NCBI RefSeq assembly: GCF_003574215.1
Contig: NZ_AP018558.1
Span: 592,001-656,000, forward strand
Length of the DNA stretch: 64,000 nt
Reading direction: 5' to 3'
DNA from: Hydrogenophilus thermoluteolus
GTDB lineage: Bacteria; Pseudomonadota; Gammaproteobacteria; Burkholderiales; Rhodocyclaceae
In this document: one piece after another, positions 33,903 through 44,699 of the stretch
How the letters are laid out: every line of letters starts with the position of its first letter
How positions within the stretch are numbered: the first letter of the stretch is position 1
Translations under genes and position numbers: made by a program
The notes under the pieces: generated by a model
Told to the model about the DNA's origin: nothing
What the model saw: only the letters and a program-made list of their open reading frames with translations
The model's database searches: none

Positions 33903-35987
33903 ATGGTGCCGGAAAAAGCCCTGCCGGAAATCGATTCGCCCACCACAGGCGCGCATGCCCCAGCCACCGACGCGTGGGTCGAGGCGGTGCGTGACCTTTT
34001 TGCGCCTTCGGGTCGGCTTGCGCAGAAACTGCGCGATTTCACTCAGCGCGCAGCACAACAAGAGATGGCGGTGGCGGTCGCGCACGCGATCGCCACACGC
34101 GCCATCCTGGTTGCCGAAGCGGGCACCGGTACCGGCAAGACCTTCGCCTATTTGGCCCCGGCTCTCCTTTCCGGCAAGCGAACCTTGGTGTCGACGGGTA
34201 CCCGTACTTTGCAAGATCAGCTCTTTCACCGTGACCTGCCGCGGCTCACCGCGGCGCTCGGCGTACCTGTCAAACGCGCCCTCCTCAAAGGGCGCAATAA
34301 CTATGTCTGTTGGTTTCATCTCGAGCGCAATCTCGAAGAAGGGCGCTTCCTAGAGCCGGAAACCGGTGGCTGGTTGCGCGAAATCCGCCGCTTTGCGCGG
34401 CACAGCCAAAGCGGGGACAAGAGCGAATGTGCTACGGTGCCCGAAAATGCGCCGGCTTGGTCCTACGCCACCTCGACGCGCGACAACTGCGTCGGCAGCG
34501 AATGCCCCCATTTCGACGACTGCTTCGTCTTCCGCGCACGCCGCGAAGCGCTCGATGCCGAATTGGTCGTCGTCAACCACCACCTCTTTTTCTCCGATCA
34601 GCAGATCAAAGAGGAGGGTGTTGCCGGGCTTTTGCCAGCGTGTGACGTGGTGATCTTCGACGAAGCGCACCAGCTTCCCGACCTGCTCCCCCATTACTAC
34701 GGCGAGTCGGTGTCGACCTTCGAAGCATTGCGTCTCGCCCACGATGCGCGCGTTGAGTTGTCGACGCTGGGCGGTGATTTCCGTGACGGCGTGGCGGTGG
34801 TCGACCGCTTCGAAAAGACGACCCGGGACGTGCGTTTGGCGTTGCCACTCACTGGGACGCTGCGAGGGACGATCGCCGATCTGCCACAGAGCGCCCCTTT
34901 CGTCGCAGCGCTCGTCACTTGGCAAGCGGCGGCGTCGGCGGTGCATCAGGCGCTTGCGGCGGTTGCCGAACGCACCGAACTGTTGGCGAAGCTCGCGGAG
35001 AAGGCCAAACGGTTCGCCCGCGCGCTCGACACCTGGCAACAGGCCGCACCGACAGGAAACGGTGAAGAGGTGTTCTGGTTCGACGCCAGCGCGCACCATC
35101 TGACGCTCAACCGCACACCTCTTACTGCAACCGAAGCGGTGCGGGATCTGATCGCCGCGTCGCCCGCGGCGTGGATCTTCACCTCGGCTACCCTCACCGT
35201 CGGGGGGCGGTTCGACCATTTCCGGCATCAGATGGGGCTTACCCGCATCACCGAAAAACCGAGCACGGCGGCGCGGTGGGAAAGCCCGTTCGACTACCGA
35301 AGGCAGGCGCTCTTGATCGTTCCCGACGCGATTCCCGAACCGAACGCAGCCGGGCATCGCGAAGCGGTCGCTCAGGTGGCGCGGCGGCTTGCCACCGCTG
35401 CGAACGGACGGACGCTCGTGTTGTGCACGGCGCTTGCCGCGATGCGCGCGGTGGCCGAAACGCTGCGCACCCAGGGCGGGACCGACGACGCACCGTTCGT
35501 GGTGCTCACCCAAGGAGACGCCCCCAAAGAGACGCTGCTCGCGCGCTTTACCACGACGCCACGCGCTGTGCTCGTCGCCAGCCACAGTTTTTGGGAAGGG
35601 GTCGATGTCGTGGGCGAAGCACTCTCGGTGGTGGTGATCGACCGCTTGCCGTTCGCACCGCCCAACGAGCCGCTCCTAGCGGCCCAGATTGCGCGGATGA
35701 AACGCGCGGGCAGTGACCCCTTTCTCACCATCCAAGTGCCGCGCGCCGCGACGCTCTTGCAGCAGGGAGCGGGGCGGTTGGTCCGCAGCGAACGGGACCA
35801 TGGCGTACTTTGCATTTGTGATGTGCGTCTGGCAACCCGTGGTTATGGCAAGGTTCTGTGGTCGAGCCTGCCCCCGTTCCGCCGCAGTCGCTCGCTCGCG
35901 GTCGCGGAAAATTTCTTGCGCACCCTGTTCCCGGAGCCGCGTGAAACGGCGGCACCAAGCGGCGTTCACTCCGACGGCGCGCCCTGA
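33903..35987 (+). CDS. ATP-dependent DNA helicase, DinG/YoaA (XPD-like) family
   Basis: A 694-residue superfamily 2 helicase. Walker A AGTGTGKT is at 73-80 and the DEAH box FDEAHQL near 252. Four cysteines (C136, C196, C201, C207) between them are spaced as the iron-sulfur cluster ligands of XPD-like helicases. The last block is LLQQGAGRLVRSERDHGVLCICD. It is of the YoaA/DinG type, acting on damaged or structured DNA. CACAAT lies eight bases before the ATG, so a nearly leaderless transcript is possible. It stands 33 bases after zapE. Confidence 0.92.
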   Translation: MVPEKALPEIDSPTTGAHAPATDAWVEAVRDLFAPSGRLAQKLRDFTQRAAQQEMAVAVAHAIATRAILVAEAGTGTGKTFAYLAPALLSGKRTLVSTGTRTLQDQLFHRDLPRLTAALGVPVKRALLKGRNNYVCWFHLERNLEEGRFLEPETGGWLREIRRFARHSQSGDKSECATVPENAPAWSYATSTRDNCVGSECPHFDDCFVFRARREALDAELVVVNHHLFFSDQQIKEEGVAGLLPACDVVIFDEAHQLPDLLPHYYGESVSTFEALRLAHDARVELSTLGGDFRDGVAVVDRFEKTTRDVRLALPLTGTLRGTIADLPQSAPFVAALVTWQAAASAVHQALAAVAERTELLAKLAEKAKRFARALDTWQQAAPTGNGEEVFWFDASAHHLTLNRTPLTATEAVRDLIAASPAAWIFTSATLTVGGRFDHFRHQMGLTRITEKPSTAARWESPFDYRRQALLIVPDAIPEPNAAGHREAVAQVARRLATAANGRTLVLCTALAAMRAVAETLRTQGGTDDAPFVVLTQGDAPKETLLARFTTTPRAVLVASHSFWEGVDVVGEALSVVVIDRLPFAPPNEPLLAAQIARMKRAGSDPFLTIQVPRAATLLQQGAGRLVRSERDHGVLCICDVRLATRGYGKVLWSSLPPFRRSRSLAVAENFLRTLFPEPRETAAPSGVHSDGAP

Positions 35988-36040
35988 GCGCCTTCCCGCT
36001 GCCTCCTTTTTCCGCTATCCTTATCGCTTCATGAATTCGG

Positions 36041-36607
36041 ATGAGGGGAATGCGCGTCATCGGTATCGCCGGCTGGTCCGGATCAGGAAAAACGACCTTG
36101 ATCGAACGCATGATCCCGGTGTGGTGCGCCCAGGGGTTGCGCGTCGCGACGATCAAACATGCGCACCACGGCTTCGACCTCGATACCCCAGGGAAGGACT
36201 CGTGGCGTCACCGCGAAGCCGGAGCCAGCAAAGTGTTGATGCTTTCCGACGCGCGTTGGGTTTTGATGAGCGAATTGCGCGGTGCGCCGGAGCCCCCCTT
36301 CGCCGAGCAGCTGCGGTTGCTGGCGCCGTGCGATCTCGTCGTCGTCGAAGGCTTCAAACGGGCGCCGATCCCGAAAGTGGAAGTGTACCGCCCGGAAGTG
36401 GGCAAACCGCCGATCTGGCCAGAAGAGCCGATGATCCGTGCCGTGGCGACCCCGGGTGGCGAGCAAGCACGGTCGGCGCTTCCTGAGGAGTGCCTGTTGC
36501 CCTTGCTCGATCTGGACCACCCAGAAGCCGTTGCCGAAGCGGCGCTCGAATTGGCCTACAGTGCCGAGCAATGGGAAGAAGAGGAGATCGAGGACAACCA
36601 TGAGTGA
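36041..36607 (+). CDS. mobB: Molybdopterin-guanine dinucleotide biosynthesis adaptor MobB
   Basis: A 188-residue GTP-binding P-loop protein that assists MobA in attaching GMP to molybdopterin. The P-loop is GWSGSGKTT at about 11-19, followed by KHAHHGFDLDTPGKDSWRHREAGA, a strong family block, and VVVEGFKRAPIPKVEVYR. An ATG three codons in (36050) would match the common start more closely, but its GAGGGG lies very close; either is possible. It overlaps moeA by eight bases. Confidence 0.92.
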   Translation: MRGMRVIGIAGWSGSGKTTLIERMIPVWCAQGLRVATIKHAHHGFDLDTPGKDSWRHREAGASKVLMLSDARWVLMSELRGAPEPPFAEQLRLLAPCDLVVVEGFKRAPIPKVEVYRPEVGKPPIWPEEPMIRAVATPGGEQARSALPEECLLPLLDLDHPEAVAEAALELAYSAEQWEEEEIEDNHE

Positions 36608-37802
36608 CTTGATGCCGTTTGAGGCGGCTCGCGCCCAACTGTTGGCTGCAGTCCGACCGGTTTCCGAATACGAAGTCGTCGCGCTTGCGGCAGCGCGCAA
36701 TCGCGTTTTGGCCGAGCCGATCCATTCGCCGATCGCGATTCCCGAGCGTGATACCTCGGCGATGGATGGTTATGCGGTACGCGCGGCCGATGTTGCCGAA
36801 CCGGGCGTGACGCTCCCGGTGACGCAGCGCATCCCGGCCGGTTCCGTTGGTGTGCCGTTGCAGCCTGGGGGTGCGGCGCGCATCTTCACCGGTGCGCCGC
36901 TTCCCGAAGGCGCCGACGCGGTGGTGATGCAGGAGATGACCGAAGCGCACGGTGGCCACGTGACCTTCCACCACGCGCCCCGACCAGGGGAAGCGGTGCG
37001 GCGCGCCGGGAGCGAAGTGGCGCACGGCGCGCGGGTACTGGAAGCGGGAACCCGCTTGCGGCCGCAAGAGATCGCGATGGCGGCAAGCGTGGGCTGTGCG
37101 CACCTGCCGGTCTTTCGCCGGGTCAAGGTTGCGCTCTTGGCAACCGGGGACGAGCTGGTCGCTCCGGGTGAGCCGTTGCCGCCAGGAGGCGTCTACAACT
37201 CCAACCGCTATCAATTGATTGCGCTTCTTGAAGCGCTGGGTTGTCTGGTCACCCATTTGGGGGCGATTCCCGATACGCTCGAGGCCACTTGTGACGCATT
37301 GGCGCGTGCTGCCGAAGACGCCGACCTCATCCTCTCCACTGGGGGCGTTTCGGTGGGAGAAGCGGACCACGTGAAACCCGCGGTCGAACGGCTTGGGCGG
37401 CTGGACCTGTGGCGACTGCGGATCAAACCGGGGAAGCCGCTGGCGTTCGGTCACGTCGGCGCGACCCATTTCGTCGGCTTGCCCGGTAACCCCGTTTCGA
37501 GTTTCGTCACCTTTTTGCTGTTGGTCCGGCCGCTGCTGCTCCGACTCATGGGGGTCGATGACGTCTTACCGCACGTGATCGAAGTGCCGGCAGCATTCGC
37601 GTGGACGCGCCCGGACAAACGGCGGGAGTTCCTGCGCGCCCGGTTGAATGGGGACGGAGCCGCTGAAATCTTCCCCGATCAGGGTTCGGCAACGATCGCC
37701 TCGCTCGTCTGGGCGCAGGGGTTGGTCGAAGTGCCCGAAGGGACGCCGATCGCTCCGGGTGACCGCGTGCGCTTTTGGCCGATGAGTGAATTATTGGCGT
37801 AA
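36600..37802 (+). CDS. moeA: Molybdopterin molybdenumtransferase
   Basis: Inserts molybdate into adenylated molybdopterin. The 400-residue protein has the MoeA block ERDTSAMDGYAVRAADV, RIFTGAPLPEGADAVVMQE, and the MoCF-type nucleotide-binding segment STGGVSVGEADHVKP followed by FGLPGNPVSS-like VGLPGNPVSSFVTF. It is coupled to mobB upstream and lies ten bases before moaD. Confidence 0.95.
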   Translation: MSDLMPFEAARAQLLAAVRPVSEYEVVALAAARNRVLAEPIHSPIAIPERDTSAMDGYAVRAADVAEPGVTLPVTQRIPAGSVGVPLQPGGAARIFTGAPLPEGADAVVMQEMTEAHGGHVTFHHAPRPGEAVRRAGSEVAHGARVLEAGTRLRPQEIAMAASVGCAHLPVFRRVKVALLATGDELVAPGEPLPPGGVYNSNRYQLIALLEALGCLVTHLGAIPDTLEATCDALARAAEDADLILSTGGVSVGEADHVKPAVERLGRLDLWRLRIKPGKPLAFGHVGATHFVGLPGNPVSSFVTFLLLVRPLLLRLMGVDDVLPHVIEVPAAFAWTRPDKRREFLRARLNGDGAAEIFPDQGSATIASLVWAQGLVEVPEGTPIAPGDRVRFWPMSELLA

Positions 37803-37812
37803 GGAGCATCCC

Positions 37813-38067
37813 ATGGCGCTTTCCATCAAATACTTTGCGCGCGTGCGCGACGCGCTGGGAACGAGCGGGGAAACACTCGCTTGGAACGCAACGTGGCAAA
37901 CCGTCGACGATCTGCGTCAAGCGCTGTGCGCACGGGGTGGGGCGTGGGCCGAGACGTTGAGCCGCGAGGAGATCCACTGCGCGCGCAATCAGCAGATCGC
38001 CGCGTGGAACGACCCGATCGCCGATGGCGACGAGATCGCTTTCTTCCCCCCTGTGACGGGAGGCTGA
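37813..38067 (+). CDS. moaD: Molybdopterin synthase small subunit
   Basis: An 84-residue ubiquitin-fold sulfur carrier whose C-terminal Gly-Gly (FFPPVTGG) is activated as a thiocarboxylate. It supplies the dithiolene sulfurs of molybdopterin. AAGGAG precedes the ATG at ideal distance. It ends three bases before moaE, its partner in the heterotetramer. Confidence 0.95.
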   Translation: MALSIKYFARVRDALGTSGETLAWNATWQTVDDLRQALCARGGAWAETLSREEIHCARNQQIAAWNDPIADGDEIAFFPPVTGG

Positions 38068-38070
38068 GCG

Positions 38071-38538
38071 ATGGCCAAGGACGCAGTGACGATCCGCGTT
38101 CAAAGCGAAGATTTCGACCCGGGGGTCGAAACGCAGCACCTTCACGAAGCCGACCCGACCGTGGGCGCTGTCGCCACCTTTCTGGGGCTCGTGCGGGCGC
38201 ACCCGCAAGAGGATGGCGCGGTGACGACGATGACGCTGGAACACTACCCAGGTATGACCGAAAAGGCGCTCGCGGCGATCGTCGACGAGGCGCGGCGCCG
38301 TTGGCCGCTTACCGCGGTGACGGTGATTCACCGCGTCGGGCCACTTGCGGTGGGGGACCGCATCGTCTTCGTCGGCTGCGCCAGTAGCCACCGCGCCGCC
38401 GCGTTTGCTGCGTGTGAATTTCTGATGGATTATCTGAAAACCCGCGCGCCCTTCTGGAAAAAGGAGGCAACCGCGTCGGGCGAAACGCGCTGGGTCGACG
38501 CGCGTGCAAGCGACGAAGAACGCGCCTCGCGCTGGTGA
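38071..38538 (+). CDS. moaE: Molybdopterin synthase large subunit
   Basis: The catalytic subunit that converts precursor Z (cPMP) to molybdopterin with MoaD thiocarboxylate. The 155-residue protein contains VGAVATFLGLVR, MTLEHYPGM, IHRVGPLAVGDRIVFV, and the active-site lysine block TRAPFWKKEAT. It is the last gene of mobB-moeA-moaD-moaE. No moaA, moaC or mobA is in the window. Confidence 0.96.
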   Translation: MAKDAVTIRVQSEDFDPGVETQHLHEADPTVGAVATFLGLVRAHPQEDGAVTTMTLEHYPGMTEKALAAIVDEARRRWPLTAVTVIHRVGPLAVGDRIVFVGCASSHRAAAFAACEFLMDYLKTRAPFWKKEATASGETRWVDARASDEERASRW

Positions 38539-38550
38539 GCGCGAGCGCCA

Positions 38551-38612
38551 GCGAACACTACCGCCCTGGGGCGGTGTTGCGCTTTAGCGGCGCGTGTTGT
38601 TCCGCCGCGGGG
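38551..38612. terminator. Possible terminator hairpins between convergent moaE and phasin genes
   Basis: Two GC-rich stems lie in the 103-base convergent gap. AACAC..CCGCC pairs with GGCGGTGTT (about 38554-38578, with a two-base bulge), and GCGGCG pairs with CGCCGC (about 38588-38609), followed by GGGGCGTTTT. Neither has a full T-tract, so termination strength is uncertain. Confidence 0.35.
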
Positions 38613-38641
38613 CGTTTTCAGCAACCGCGGCGCGTCCCCCC

Positions 38642-39190
38642 TTATTGCTGGGGCTTTTCGGATTGACCGATCCCTGCCATTTTTTGCCACATTTCTGTGG
38701 TCATCCGTGTGGCTTCTTGCATCGCTTCGAGCGTCTTGCTGGGGTCGGGCCAGAGCGGCTGGCCAGCCTGGGTAATTCCCCACGGGAAGGGCGAGACAGC
38801 ACCTTTCTGTTCTGCGCTTCCCTGCTGCCACCACCGCTGCCAGAGTGCGCCGCTCGTTTCGAGTGACCGGGTAAGAAACTGATTCATCTCCGCTTGGCTC
38901 TTCACGGTGAGCTGCGTCACTTCGTTCATTGCCGCGATCACCTGTTGGGTGACGCGCTGCGCGAACGCTTGTTGCTGCTGCTGTTGCGCCGAAGGGTCAC
39001 TGGTATCCGCGAGCGCTTGCGACGCGCGGATACTCTCCTCGAAAAGCGTCCGAGCCAACTCGTTTTGCAACGCGACGAGCCGCTGCGTCTGCGCCATCGC
39101 GCTTTGCGTCAGCGCAAGCCATTCGTTCATCATCGCTGCCCACGGTTCGTCCGTCGGGCTGGGCTTCGTGGTGGTTTTCTTGCTGCTCAT
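38642..39190 (-). CDS. Phasin family protein
   Basis: A 182-residue helical protein of the phasin family, which coats polyhydroxyalkanoate granules. It has the family's heptad-like central helix (ESIRASQALADTSDPSA, AMNEVTQLTVKSQAEMNQFL) and a Gln-rich run QQQQQQ near residue 70. A Pro/Trp-rich part follows, and the tail is EATRMTTEMWQKMAG. ATG 39190 is chosen because GGGAGGG lies seven bases upstream; the ATG two codons earlier is too close to it. The neighbouring clpB is divergent. PHA synthase is not in the window. Confidence 0.85.
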   Translation of the reverse strand: MSSKKTTTKPSPTDEPWAAMMNEWLALTQSAMAQTQRLVALQNELARTLFEESIRASQALADTSDPSAQQQQQQAFAQRVTQQVIAAMNEVTQLTVKSQAEMNQFLTRSLETSGALWQRWWQQGSAEQKGAVSPFPWGITQAGQPLWPDPSKTLEAMQEATRMTTEMWQKMAGIGQSEKPQQ

Positions 39191-39263
39191 GATCATCCCT
39201 CCCATTGATGGCCGCGCCTTTGCCGTTCAGTATAGCGAGCACCCACGGAATATACAAATCGCC

Positions 39264-39290
39264 CTTGAAATCGATTTTTTTGCCCCCACA
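39264..39290 (+). promoter_or_regulatory. Heat-shock (sigma-32) promoter of clpB
   Basis: CTTGAAA (39264-39270), a 12-base spacer and CCCCCACA (39283-39290) match the RpoH consensus -35 CTTGAAA and -10 CCCCAT-T closely. Transcription would start near 39298, about 33 bases before the clpB ATG. Confidence 0.9.
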
Positions 39291-39330
39291 CTGTGAGATA
39301 GCTCTATTTCCGAACGAAAGGGAACGAACC

Positions 39331-41910
<2,580 letters not shown>

Positions 41911-41969
41911 TTGCTGCGCGAACACTCTCCTTTCAGGGTGGTTGGGTTGGTAACGAAAGGCATCGAGCT

Positions 41970-42932
41970 GTGTTGAGATCCTGCACCTATGCGTGGGTAC
42001 GGTTCCACCTGGTGTGGGCCGGTGCGCTCTTCTTTTGCCTTCTGGGCGTAGTGGGGACGCGCGCGGTGGCCCAACCGATCCAAGTCATCGACGACACCGG
42101 GCAGTCGGTGGCGGTCGCTACCCCGGCACAACGGATCGTGAGTCTGGCGCCACACGTCACGGAAAACCTCTTTGCCGCGGGGGTCGGCGACCGGGTCGTT
42201 GCGGCGGTCGACTATAGCGACACCCCGCCCGACGCGGCGCAGTTGCCGCGCGTAGGCGGTTATTCGCGATTGGATCTCGAGCGGATTTTGGCGTTTCAAC
42301 CCGATCTGGTCGTCGCATGGGCAAGCGGTAATCCCGCGGACGTCGTGGCGCGCATCGAAGCGCTCGGTATCCCGGTCTATCGCTCCCAGCCCAACCGGCT
42401 CGACGACATCGCCAAGACCCTGCGCAATCTCGCCTACCTCGCGGGTAATCCCGCTGCGGGTGAACGGGCCGCACAGGCATTCTTGGCGCGTCGTGACGCG
42501 TTGGCTGCGCGGTATGCGGGGCGTGCCCCAGTCCGGATCTTTTACCAAATCTGGGATCGCCCGCTGCGCACGATTGGCGGGCAGCAGATCCTTACCGACG
42601 TGATGCGCCTCTGTGGTGGTGTGAACGTCTTCGGAGCGCTTGATGCGCTGGCGCCCACCGTTTCGGTCGAAGCCGTGCTCGCAGCGGACCCCGAGGTGAT
42701 CGTCGCAAGCGGCATGGGGGAAGAACGCCCTGATTGGCTCGACGCGTGGCGCGCGTGGCCGCAACTCACCGCAGTTCGTGCGGACAATCTGGTTTTCATC
42801 CCCCCGGCACTCTTGCAACGTCCGACGCCGCGGCTACTCGATGGGGCGGAGCAGCTCTGTACGGCGCTCGAAGCGGCGCGCAGCCACCTAGCGGCGCTGC
42901 GTCACGAGCCCCTTTCAGCGGGGATGAAATGA
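41970..42932 (+). CDS. btuF: Cobalamin ABC transporter substrate-binding protein (BtuF-like)
   Basis: A 320-residue periplasmic binding protein of the FecB/BtuF class III fold. It uses a GTG start, followed by a long signal sequence with the core LVWAGALFFCLLGVVG. The mature part has the two-lobed pattern RIVSLAPHVTENLFAAGVGDRVVAAVDYSD, VGGYSRLDLERILAFQPDLVV, and the single linking helix. Heme or siderophore binding would be alternatives, but the facing btuDCB genes under a cobalamin riboswitch favour B12. The last 31 bases overlap the end of the convergent ATPase gene. Confidence 0.85.
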   Translation: MLRSCTYAWVRFHLVWAGALFFCLLGVVGTRAVAQPIQVIDDTGQSVAVATPAQRIVSLAPHVTENLFAAGVGDRVVAAVDYSDTPPDAAQLPRVGGYSRLDLERILAFQPDLVVAWASGNPADVVARIEALGIPVYRSQPNRLDDIAKTLRNLAYLAGNPAAGERAAQAFLARRDALAARYAGRAPVRIFYQIWDRPLRTIGGQQILTDVMRLCGGVNVFGALDALAPTVSVEAVLAADPEVIVASGMGEERPDWLDAWRAWPQLTAVRADNLVFIPPALLQRPTPRLLDGAEQLCTALEAARSHLAALRHEPLSAGMK

Positions 42933-43687
42933 CGCAGGGGCGGATTGCCGCACGCAGCAAGCGAAAGGCCATAGAGCTGGCTCAACCGTTCCGCGGTCAA
43001 GAGGGTGGCGGCTTCGCCCACTGCGGTGTCGCCATCAGGGGAGAGCAGAACTGCATGGGTTGCGTAACGCGCCGCCCAGTTGAGATCGTGCAGTGCGGTG
43101 ATCACTGCGGCTCCGGCGCGACAGCGTGCGGCAAACTGTTCGAGCACCTGGCGTTGGTGGCGCAGGTCGAGGTGGTTGGTCGGTTCATCGAGCAGATAGA
43201 CGCGCGGTTGTTGCGCCAGGACGGTCGCGATCGCAACGCGCTGTTTTTCGCCGCCGGATAGGGTATGCAAACGGCGCGCTTCGAAATCTGCCAGATCGAC
43301 CGCCGCGAGCGCCTCGCGGGCGATCGCGATGTCTGTCGCCGTTTCCCAACCCCAGCGTCCCAAATAGGGGTGACGACCGACGAGCACCGCTTCGAGCACC
43401 GTCGCTTCGCCCGGGAAAAAAGGGGTCTGCGCAAGCCATCCGCGCCATTGCGCTTGCTCGCGGACAGACCATTGCGTCAAGGGGCGACCCGCAAGCGTGA
43501 TCGTTCCGGCGGTAGCCCCACGCAATCCGGCCAACGTCGCCAACAAGGTCGATTTGCCAACGCCGTTGGGGCCGAGCACGACCCACCATTCACCCGCATG
43601 GACGGAGAGGGAGAGGCCACGGCACAACGTGCGTTGCCCCAGCGTGAGCGTGAGGGCGTCGGCGGTGAGGAGCGGTGGGGTGGGCAT
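42902..43687 (-). CDS. btuD: Cobalamin ABC transporter ATP-binding protein (BtuD-like)
   Basis: A 261-residue ABC ATPase of the FecE/BtuD class. Walker A is GPNGVGKS (39-46), the signature LSGGEKQR (143-150), and Walker B with D-loop LLDEPTNHLD near 165. The switch histidine is in ALHDLNWAA. ATG 43687 gives MPTPPLLTADALTLTL; the in-frame extension to 43750 runs into the permease gene and is unlikely. It starts 19 bases after btuC on the same strand. Confidence 0.9.
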   Translation of the reverse strand: MPTPPLLTADALTLTLGQRTLCRGLSLSVHAGEWWVVLGPNGVGKSTLLATLAGLRGATAGTITLAGRPLTQWSVREQAQWRGWLAQTPFFPGEATVLEAVLVGRHPYLGRWGWETATDIAIAREALAAVDLADFEARRLHTLSGGEKQRVAIATVLAQQPRVYLLDEPTNHLDLRHQRQVLEQFAARCRAGAAVITALHDLNWAARYATHAVLLSPDGDTAVGEAATLLTAERLSQLYGLSLAACGNPPLRHFIPAERGS

Positions 43688-43706
43688 CGCGCGTTTTTCG
43701 TCTTCG

Positions 43707-44684
43707 TTAGGTGCGCGCGCGCACCAGAAGCCACAAAAAGAACGGGACACCGAGGAGCGCCGTCACGATGCCCACGGGCAATTGCAACGGTGCCCATAGC
43801 GTTCGCGCTGCGGTATCGGCCACCATCAGGAGCGTACCGCCAGCAAAGATGCAGCAGGGAATCAGCCAGCGGTGATCGTTGCCGATCATGATGCGCACGG
43901 CGTGCGGCACGATCAGTCCGACGAAACCCACCGATCCGACGAGGGTTACCGCGGTTGCGGTCAGGAGCGACGCCAGCACGTAGAGTCCCCACCGCAACCG
44001 CGCAACGGGGACGCCGACTGCCTGCGCGGTCGCTTCCCCGTAGGCAAGCGCGTTGAGGTCGCGCCCCCAAGTGACGAGCAAAAGCGAAACCGCGATGAGC
44101 ATCACCATCGGCCACGGCGAAAAGGTCGTGCTTGCTGCGTCACCCATCAGCCAAAAGAGCATCGAATGGAGTCGCTGCTCCGGCGCCAACGTAAGCAGCA
44201 GCGCGACCACGGCGCTTGCGCCCGACGCGACGATCACGCCGGTGAGGATGAGCCGCGTCGCCGACCAAGGGCCAGCACCGTGTGCGAGCGCGAAGACGAG
44301 CGCCATCACGACGATCGCGCCCGCAAAGGCTGCAGCGGCAACACCCAGCCCTGCCGCGCCGAGCACGATCGCCGCAAGTGCTCCCACCGCCGCGCCACTC
44401 GAAACGCCGAGCACGTAGGGGTCAGCCAAAGGGTTGCGCAATAGCGTCTGCATGAGGAGCCCGGCGAGTGCCAGCAGCGCGCCGGCACTCCACACCGCGG
44501 CAGCGCGGGCGCCGCGCAGCCCCCATACGACGGGAAACGCGGGATGGTCGTGATGCCACAATGCTGCCCAGACGGTTGTGACGGGGAGCGGCAGCGAGCC
44601 GACGCCAAGCGCCAAGAAAAAACTTGCACCGGTCAAACCCACGAGCAGGAGCAGTAGGGCGACACGGCGTTGCGCGAACGGCAT
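43707..44684 (-). CDS. btuC: Cobalamin ABC transporter permease (FecCD/BtuC family)
   Basis: A 325-residue permease with about ten hydrophobic helices. The family blocks are RNPLADPYVLGVSSGAAVGA, near the coupling region, and VGFVGLIVPHAVRIMIGNDHRWLIP, containing the GLIVPH ATPase-coupling loop. Fifteen bases separate it from the receptor gene upstream. It pairs with BtuD and probably with BtuF encoded opposite. Confidence 0.92.
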   Translation of the reverse strand: MPFAQRRVALLLLLVGLTGASFFLALGVGSLPLPVTTVWAALWHHDHPAFPVVWGLRGARAAAVWSAGALLALAGLLMQTLLRNPLADPYVLGVSSGAAVGALAAIVLGAAGLGVAAAAFAGAIVVMALVFALAHGAGPWSATRLILTGVIVASGASAVVALLLTLAPEQRLHSMLFWLMGDAASTTFSPWPMVMLIAVSLLLVTWGRDLNALAYGEATAQAVGVPVARLRWGLYVLASLLTATAVTLVGSVGFVGLIVPHAVRIMIGNDHRWLIPCCIFAGGTLLMVADTAARTLWAPLQLPVGIVTALLGVPFFLWLLVRART

Positions 44685-44699
44685 CGGCGCACGAAGGCT

